19,186 nucleotides of DNA, taken from assembly GCA_036651815.1 (NCBI GenBank), contig JAVVXB010000037.1, forward strand, positions 1-19,186. The letters are read 5' to 3'. Source of the stretch: JAVVXB01 sp036651815. Lineage in GTDB: Bacteria; Bacillota; Clostridia; Christensenellales; CAG-138. Below the pieces are notes generated by a model. It did not search any database. It was given only the letters and a program-made list of their open reading frames with translations, and was not told the origin of the DNA. Shown here in pieces: positions 14,694-19,186 of the stretch (the first letter of the stretch is position 1; every line of letters begins with the position of its first letter). The translations under genes were made by a program, and so were the position numbers.

Positions 14694-15617
14694 ATGGGGC
14701 TTATTCGTGTATTGGAGGCCGTGCTGCCGGTCTTTATGGTAATTGCTTTGGGCTATCTATTTGGACGAAAGCAATGGATATCGACAGCAGCCGTGGATGG
14801 CATGAAGCAATTTGTTGTAAATATTACGTTGCCTGCCGTTCTTTTCAGTGCGTTTTATACGGCGACCTACGATCGGACAATTCTTGCATGCTCTGCAGTC
14901 ATGTTTTGCGCCTGTGTACTGGGACTGCTTTGCGGATGGCTGCTTCGGAAGATGCTGCGCGGACATCAGCCGATGCTCCCGTTTCTAACCACCGGATTCG
15001 AGGCGGGCATGCTGGGATACGCGCTGTATTTGGTGCTGTTTGGTGAAAACCAGATCAACAACTTTGCAATGTTGGACTTTGGACATACATTATTTGTGTT
15101 TACGGTATACGTGGGGCTGCTCAATGGGAAAACAGGAAAATCTATACAGACAACGTTACGTTCGACTTTTCGTTCGCCGGTACTGCTGGCAATGCTGCTT
15201 GGCGTACTGGTTGGTGTGACGGGACTTGGCACACGTGTGGCTCATAGCGCGTGGGGTGGCATAGTGGAGGCGATGCTTTCTTTTATCAAAGCGCCTACGG
15301 CCTGCGTAATCCTATTTGTGATCGGCTGCCAAATGCGGCTTTCACGCTCAACAATGAACCGTGCCGCAGTGTCTGTGGCTCTGCGCGTTCTTGTTACCGC
15401 CTGTCTCTGTGTCGTGAGTATTTGGGCCATTGGCTTACTTGCGCCCATGACGCGGGCGCTGAAGTTTGCAATCATCCTTATGTTTTCGCTACCGGCCCCC
15501 TTCATACTGCCGATCTATGTGCAAGAGCCGGAGGAACAGGCGGTGTTATCAACCGCGCTTTCACTCAATACGCTATTTTCCATTGCTGCGTTTGCGATCA
15601 TCAGTATCTTTGCATAA
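14694..15617 (+). CDS. AEC family (auxin efflux carrier-like) transporter
   Basis: 307-residue membrane protein of the AEC family, secondary transporters that in bacteria export or exchange small organic acids such as malate or malonate; the substrate here cannot be read from sequence. About ten hydrophobic segments are seen in two halves. The N-terminal PVFMVIALGYLFGR and FVVNITLPAVLFSAF, with a conserved Asn-x-x-x-Pro helix break, and the matching second-half segments LPAPFILPIYV and LSLNTLFSI, are family hallmarks. ATG 14694 has GAGGAG at 14679-14684. It is separated from mnmE by about 100 bp in which I see no clear terminator or promoter. The downstream flank enters the mobile-element debris. 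Confidence 0.9.
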   Translation: MGLIRVLEAVLPVFMVIALGYLFGRKQWISTAAVDGMKQFVVNITLPAVLFSAFYTATYDRTILACSAVMFCACVLGLLCGWLLRKMLRGHQPMLPFLTTGFEAGMLGYALYLVLFGENQINNFAMLDFGHTLFVFTVYVGLLNGKTGKSIQTTLRSTFRSPVLLAMLLGVLVGVTGLGTRVAHSAWGGIVEAMLSFIKAPTACVILFVIGCQMRLSRSTMNRAAVSVALRVLVTACLCVVSIWAIGLLAPMTRALKFAIILMFSLPAPFILPIYVQEPEEQAVLSTALSLNTLFSIAAFAIISIFA

Positions 15618-15789
15618 GATAGCTTGCAAAATGAAGTGCGCCACCCAGCCTGTGCAAAAGAACAACCCATAGGGCAACCAAACGTGTAGAATGGAGTTGT
15701 TGTTACGACAACATTCAAAACGGTGGCATCATTATGAGCTACTGCCATTCTACCCATTTACACCTGGTTTGCGCAAATTTTTGCTGCAT
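15618..15789. other. Non-coding flank with a 9-bp inverted repeat
   Basis: No gene is supported. GTAGAATGG (15686-15694) and CCATTCTAC (15745-15753) are perfect inverted copies 50 nt apart. They might be a binding site or a scar at the edge of the decayed element. No U-tract follows, so it is not a standard terminator. Confidence 0.35.
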
Positions 15790-16150
15790 ATTGGATTTTT
15801 CAGTTCGCTGGTTTCTTGAACTATGATGAAATTCACTGTTTAAGACAGCGTTTCCTCATCAAAATCATCCGTACTCAGAAGCCTGAAAAGATGCTCTTTC
15901 AGATTGCTTTCCGAAATCGAGGGGGCATGTTTGCGAATTTTCTTGCTATGTTCCACCCGATTGGCACAAAGCCAGACCACTTCGCCGGATGGACGAGCGA
16001 TGGGGCGGTAGCTTGCCCACACTCAACATAAAGCAAAAGACCGCTTAGTACGTTCTGAGAATTGTACCGAGCAGCTATGTGTTTGCCGATACCATCGCCT
16101 GTATTGCTGCGGTTACCTCGCTCACCCTGTACTATGAAGCAAGGATACTC
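15790..16150 (-). pseudogene. Large serine recombinase remnant (zinc-ribbon region)
   Basis: On the minus strand two frames together give the recombinase/zinc-ribbon part of a large serine recombinase. The first, from about 16150, includes NRSNTGDGIGKH and RYNSQNVLSGLL, then VECG. It continues in the next frame from about 16016 with ASYRPIARPSGEVVWLCANR and EHSKKIRKHAPSISES. The family normally has CxxCG before this and a Cys about where IRK stands; here the first Cys is Tyr and the later one is Arg. One frameshift (about 16014-16020) and a stop at 15840 break it; a faint continuation (NFIIVQETSELK) reaches about 15790. The catalytic N-terminal domain is missing. Such enzymes move Clostridia conjugative elements, so this was probably the integrase of the element whose conjugation genes lie at 17121-18302. 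Confidence 0.75.
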
Positions 16151-16380
16151 GCCTTGTTTTCTTTCTGTTTATTCAGTGGTTTCATGATTCGTTTTCCTTT
16201 ATACTTTGATTTGCGATTGAATTTCAGGGCTTCTTATGATAAATTTTATATATAAAAGAGCTGACTACCTGTGAGAGCAATCGGTTTGTGATTGAATAAA
16301 ATCTGCGTTATCTGCTAGCACTGTGCTGCAAGGATGGCACAGGGGTGTTTTATAAAATAAGAAGTGAGGGTATCAATACC
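16151..16380 (+). other. Leader region of the GNAT gene
   Basis: AT-rich spacer. A weak promoter candidate is TTGCGA (16211-16216), 18 nt, TATGAT (16235-16240), followed by an A/T run. CTGTGC and GCACAG (16321-16326 and 16336-16341) form a short hairpin before the gene. No other gene is seen. Confidence 0.35.
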
Positions 16381-17013
16381 ATGCAAATAAGAAATGAATT
16401 ACAAACTGATTATAAAGAAGTAGAAGAATTGACCCGTAAAGCTTTTTGGAATTTGCATTCACCCGGATGTGATGAACATTACCTTGTACATATAATGCGT
16501 AGCCATAAGGATTTTATAGCAAACTTGGATCTTGTATTAGAATGTGACAACGCTATCATTGCGAATATTATGTACACAAAATCAAAGATGATTGATGATA
16601 ACGGAAATGAAAAACCCATTATCACCTTTGGACCACTCAGCGTGCATCCTAAATACCAAAGAAACGGCTACGGCAAAATGCTTTTGGAATACTCTTTTAA
16701 AAAGGCGATAGAACTTGGCTATGATACAATTGCAATATTTGGAAATCCTGAAAATTATATAAGTAGCGGTTTCAAAAGTAGCAAACATTATAATATTTGT
16801 GTTGGTGATAATATCTTCCCAACAGCTTTATTAGTAAAAGAGCTTTGTGCAGGGGCAATTCCTAAAGGAAACTGGACTTTTCATGAAAGTGATGTTTATG
16901 AAATTGATAACCAAGCCGCTGAAGAATTTGATCAAACATTTGAACCACTCGTAAAAGAGTATAAACAAAGTCAAGAGCTTTTTTATATCTACAGTCATTC
17001 TCAAGTGTTTTAA
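16381..17013 (+). CDS. GNAT family N-acetyltransferase, probable cargo of the mobile element
   Basis: 210-residue GNAT-fold acetyltransferase resembling the YhbS-like group; the acceptor is unknown. The acetyl-CoA pyrophosphate-binding loop is VHPKYQRNGYGKMLL (QRNGYG), preceded by the strand ITFGPLSV. Further family features are AFWNLHSPGCDEHYLVH near the N-terminus and the ending of about 50 residues beyond the core. ATG 16381 is chosen because GTGAGGG lies 10 nt upstream; a GTG start at 16345 would add 12 residues and has no site. The gene is clearly more AT-rich and uses more A/T-ending codons than mnmE or the aminopeptidase. It lies between two wrecked conjugation-related genes yet is itself intact. 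Both points suggest acquisition by transfer and possibly retained function. Confidence 0.85.
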   Translation: MQIRNELQTDYKEVEELTRKAFWNLHSPGCDEHYLVHIMRSHKDFIANLDLVLECDNAIIANIMYTKSKMIDDNGNEKPIITFGPLSVHPKYQRNGYGKMLLEYSFKKAIELGYDTIAIFGNPENYISSGFKSSKHYNICVGDNIFPTALLVKELCAGAIPKGNWTFHESDVYEIDNQAAEEFDQTFEPLVKEYKQSQELFYIYSHSQVF

Positions 17014-17120
17014 GCAAAGATTATGAGCAACACCCCCATCAGCATTCAAAATCCACTTTACAGTAAGCTAATAAATATACCATGTGCGTGCTACTCGTCA
17101 TGAATAGCACGGCGGTTTCG

Positions 17121-17585
17121 TCATCTGCTGCCACCTTTTCCGAACAGCTCTTCCTTGTAACTGGGGGGGCATGGATGGCGAGGTTATAGCGCTCGTTGCC
17201 GCACTTGTAGAGGCACACGCCCCGCTGGGGGAAAGCGGATGAGCTTGTACTCCAATTCTTCCAGCTGGAGGGTCTCCATGTAAAACCGCTTGTCGATGTT
17301 GCCGGCGTTAAAGAAAAATGCGTGGGTGGGGATAGAAAACGGCGGCTTTGTCAGCTCGGCAATACTCGGAATCGTAAAATCTTCCAGGTTCTGCGATGCT
17401 AAAATAACCGCCGATTCCTTCTTACACACACGCTTCATAAAGTTGCGAATATACTCAATGGCGGTGAGGTTTGTGAGAAACAAATACAGCTCGTTAATGC
17501 TGGTGGCGGTGTTGCCCTCGGTGAGCAGCTTATCGCTCATAAACGAAAGCACATTGAACAGCAGGGCATTGGCTCTCGATACCAT
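17121..17585 (-). pseudogene. VirB4-like conjugation ATPase, 3' remnant
   Basis: On the minus strand the C-terminal third of a Tn1549/Tn4549-type VirB4 (TraE-like) ATPase is legible: NVLSFMSDKLLTEG, then LYLFLTNLTAIEYIRNFMKR, VILASQNLEDF and FSIPTHAFFFNAGNID. The ending is split over three frames: QRGVCLYKCGNERYNLAIHAP, then SYKEELFGKGGSR with stop at 17121-17123. Frame changes coincide with G runs at 17227-17231 and 17163-17169. The Walker A part of the gene is absent because a deletion joins it directly to the TrbL-like gene near 17575-17590. In the intact family this ATPase powers DNA transfer. This copy cannot. Confidence 0.8.
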
Positions 17586-18302
17586 CAGCCACGTCGTAAG
17601 AATGGTTGCCTGCAAAAATGTGGTGAGGCACAAGCCGATAATCTGCTTGCGCCACTGTAAAAATCCATCCATATGCCCATGGGGGAAGCTGAATATACAG
17701 GCTACTCACGGCGATTTGAATGAGCAGAATGCCGACGTGCTTGAAATTTGTGAAGAGCACTTTAATCACCGCAAAGCCCATCAGGATCAGCATAAACAGT
17801 AGTATGATGGGGTTCGTGATGACGGATAGCCCGCCAAACACGCCGGATGTTGCGGCGGCATCGGCATCAGGCGCTGTGCCAAGCTCAGCAATGATGCCGC
17901 TATTTCACCGAAGCTGGTGCCAAAGCCGGTGATGCCTGCTGTGAGGCTGCTTTGCAGATTGACCGACGGCGTGAACAACTCCATCGGCACGATGGTGAAC
18001 AGCGACACCACCATAAAGCCGTTGATGACATTGAGGACGGCGTCCTTTACGCTGCCATGGCCGTGCGGGTATTCGATGCCGGTTTCGGTTTTAAACGCGG
18101 ATACCACCAGCCCTGTACCATACAGCGCCCAAGCCAGACAAAAAAACAGAACGATGAATTGCACACAGCTCATGGCGAATAGCTCCACGCCCATGTTGCC
18201 CATCTGCGCAAAGAAGTCGGCAAGAAAGCCAACCACTTGACTGAAGATCCATTCGATGAACGGATCCATGACATTGCCCAGTAGAAAATCCCATATAAAC
18301 AT
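17586..18302 (-). pseudogene. TrbL/VirB6-like conjugation membrane protein remnant (DUF6045-like)
   Basis: The N-terminus on the minus strand (FIWDFLLGNVMDPFIEWIF, QVVGFLADFFAQMGNMG, FMVVSLFTIVPMELF, SLTAGITGFGTSFGEIA) is that of the polytopic TrbL/VirB6-like channel protein of Firmicute conjugative transposons. The reading then shifts near 17835-17880 to FGGLSVITNPIILLFMLILM and IQIAVSSLY, and again near 17690-17705 to FSFPHGHMDGFLQWRKQIIG and LCLTTFLQATIL. The end of the gene, the small gene usually between it and virB4, and most of virB4 have been deleted. ATG 18302 has no strong ribosome binding site and a terminator lies directly upstream. Confidence 0.78.
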
Positions 18303-18326
18303 CGAAAATCATCTCATTGAGGGAAT

Positions 18327-18358
18327 AAAAAACGCACCATGATTTATTTCACAGTGCG
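18327..18358 (-). terminator. Intrinsic terminator upstream of the conjugation remnant
   Basis: On the minus strand CGCACTGTGA (18358-18349) pairs with TCATGGTGCG (18342-18333) over 10 bp including two G-U pairs. The loop is 6 nt, and TTTTTT (18332-18327) follows. It would end transcription entering the remnant from the right. Confidence 0.65.
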
Positions 18359-18655
18359 CTGCGGCCCCTTATATTTGCTGACCTAAAAAAACAACTTGTT
18401 GATTCTTGCATACCTTGTTACTGTACTTTGCTGGGATTAATATAGCAGATTCATTGCAAGCCGCATCTTTGCAAAATCTAAAATTACAACAGTATTCGGT
18501 TCTGCGGAGTAGCGCAGAAAGCTCGCAGGATTCTTTGAGAAAACATCCGCCAAGCCACTCAACTTATTGCTCATCCATATGCTTGAGTATAGCGTTGCAT
18601 ATAATAGCTTTGTGCAGGACTGTAGACAATGTATACGCAATTTTCGTTTCCAAAA
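18359..18655. other. Non-coding stretch, no recognisable gene
   Basis: Neither strand shows a gene with a ribosome binding site or a recognised motif. A minus-strand open frame (18437-18790) runs through the downstream promoter and terminator and is judged spurious. The stretch may be leftover element DNA. Confidence 0.35.
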
Positions 18656-18684
18656 TTGACATAATCGACAGGATATGCTAGCAT
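18656..18684 (+). promoter_or_regulatory. Promoter of the CNNM/CorC-like gene
   Basis: A perfect -35 TTGACA (18656-18661), a 17-nt spacer and -10 TAGCAT (18679-18684) with TG one base upstream (extended -10). The start would be near 18691, about 95 nt before the leader terminator and 210 nt before the gene. Confidence 0.7.
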
Positions 18685-18710
18685 ATATTGTATATATCAA
18701 TATAGAGGGG

Positions 18711-18766
18711 ATGTTTTTGCGCATTGGATGATGACAGCGGCGATGACGGTCACGATCGATTATTAA
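18711..18766 (+). promoter_or_regulatory. Two overlapping tiny upstream ORFs in the CNNM leader
   Basis: GAGGGG at 18705-18710 lies 6 nt before TTG 18717, which encodes Met-Arg-Ile-Gly and stops at TGA 18729-18731; the same frame is also open from ATG 18711. The stop overlaps ATG 18728 in an ATGA arrangement that would restart translation into MMTAAMTVTIDY, ending at TAA 18764-18766. The pair ends 20 nt before the terminator stem. Peptide-dependent attenuation is an inference. Confidence 0.35.
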
Positions 18767-18785
18767 AAGATAACTTAATATATAG

Positions 18786-18827
18786 GGCATACCTACGTTC
18801 TCTTTGGAACGGTGGGTGTGCCTTTTT
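18786..18827 (+). terminator. Strong intrinsic terminator in the CNNM leader (attenuator)
   Basis: GGCATACCTACGTTC (18786-18800) pairs with GAACGGTGGGTGTGCC (18807-18822): 15 pairs, two of them G-U, with one bulged G. The loop is TCTTTG and five T follow (18823-18827). It lies between a good promoter and a good ribosome binding site on the same strand, so the CNNM-like gene should be made only when the terminator is bypassed. Confidence 0.75.
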
Positions 18828-18900
18828 ACGTTTTCGGAAACTATTGAGATAGCGGGTCAGCACAACACAATCCATTCAAAAAATAATAGGAGGAACGACT

Positions 18901-19186
18901 TTGAACGACCCGATTCTATGGCAGATTCTGTTACAGCTACTGCTGATTGCACTTAACGCAGTTTTCGCCTGTGCGGAAATAGCGGTAATTTCTATGAACG
19001 ACAACAAATTAGCACAGATGGCGGCGCAGGGGGACAAGCGGGCGGTGCGTCTTGCCCGGCTTACCAGCCAGCCCGCACGATTTTTAGCTACCATACAGGT
19101 GGCCATTACCCTCTCCGGATTTTTGGGCAGCGCCTTTGCCGCCGACAATTTTTCGGATAAGCTGGTACAGTGGCTGCTGTCCCTGG
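18901..19186 (+). CDS. CNNM/CorC (hemolysin family, DUF21) membrane protein, 5' part
   Basis: The first 95 codons of a DUF21-domain protein, running off the window. The start LNDPILWQILLQLLLIALNAVF forms the first membrane segment. It continues with the family hallmark FACAEIAVISMNDNKL, the repeat-like QGDKRAVRLARL, and the second segment FLATIQVAITLSGFLGSAFAA. Intact relatives add two CBS domains and a CorC/HlyC domain and are linked to magnesium or other divalent cation export; the older hemolysin name is misleading. The TTG start at 18901 is fixed by AGGAGG at 18888-18893, 7 nt upstream. Expression is likely controlled by the upstream leader terminator. If the leader responds to a metal ion it would fit the family role, but that is not shown here. 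Confidence 0.9.
   Translation, partial: MNDPILWQILLQLLLIALNAVFACAEIAVISMNDNKLAQMAAQGDKRAVRLARLTSQPARFLATIQVAITLSGFLGSAFAADNFSDKLVQWLLSL

Noticed and set aside
15840..16022. A 60-codon minus-strand frame as a small gene
   Set aside because: Its sequence continues a zinc-ribbon from the neighbouring frame, so it is a fragment of a recombinase pseudogene.
17184..17672. A 162-codon minus-strand frame as a real gene
   Set aside because: It mixes TrbL-like and VirB4-like sequence across a deletion and loses the VirB4 frame before its end, so it is treated as part of two pseudogenes.
18437..18790. Minus-strand open frame of 117 codons
   Set aside because: It overlaps the promoter, leader and terminator of the CNNM gene on the other strand, has no ribosome binding site and no family resemblance.
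18691..18830. Known riboswitch classes (M-box, manganese yybP-ykoY, fluoride, T-box) for the CNNM leader
   Set aside because: None of the conserved motifs as I know them could be placed; only the terminator and short ORFs are supported.
1..19186. tRNA, rRNA or tmRNA genes
   Set aside because: No cloverleaf with conserved T-arm sequence and no rRNA signature was noticed when reading both strands by eye; a tRNAscan run would settle this.

Overview
The window looks like chromosomal DNA of a low-to-mid-GC Gram-positive anaerobe, most likely a Clostridia-class Firmicute. The evidence is the Gram-positive gene order rpmH-rnpA-yidD-yidC-jag-mnmE, strong AGGAGG-type ribosome binding sites with frequent TTG starts, an EFR1-type flavodoxin/ferredoxin protein, YitT and DUF6512-like membrane proteins, and remains of a Tn1549/Tn4549-type conjugative element. 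The taxonomic call is an inference from gene families; no rRNA or tRNA gene was seen.

Layout. 1-2355 (+): the tail of an unknown gene, an EFR1 ferredoxin, a four-codon mini-ORF behind a good ribosome binding site, and a large lipoprotein. 2553-4053 (-): a compact DEAD-box RNA helicase with a perfect-stem terminator downstream and a leader of about 245 nt upstream. The leader folds on paper into a three-way junction followed by a terminator-like hairpin and offers mutually exclusive pairings. 4180-6936 (-): a DUF6512-like membrane protein, then a translationally coupled M29 aminopeptidase-YitT pair behind an extended -10 promoter. Two 34-bp direct repeats lie between yitT and the DUF6512-like gene. 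7168-10107 (+): one uninterrupted 979-residue protein that joins a GT4 glycosyltransferase to a beta-lactamase-fold serine hydrolase. 10325-14592 (+): the rpmH-mnmE housekeeping cluster with a consensus promoter and two internal intrinsic terminators. 14694-15617 (+): an AEC-family transporter.

15790-18358 is a graveyard of mobile DNA. It holds a frameshifted large serine recombinase fragment (-), an AT-rich GNAT acetyltransferase that looks like intact cargo (+), and a deletion-fused, multiply frameshifted TrbL-like/VirB4 conjugation remnant (-). The window ends in the start of a CNNM/CorC-type membrane protein (+, partial). Its leader has an extended -10 promoter, two overlapping tiny upstream ORFs and a strong intrinsic terminator, the architecture of an attenuator.

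How the genes work together: the RpmH/RnpA/YidD/YidC/Jag/MnmE set covers ribosome assembly, tRNA 5' maturation, membrane protein insertion, RNA binding linked to envelope growth, and tRNA wobble modification. The two leader RNAs (helicase and CNNM) and the GT4-hydrolase fusion are the least ordinary parts of the window.
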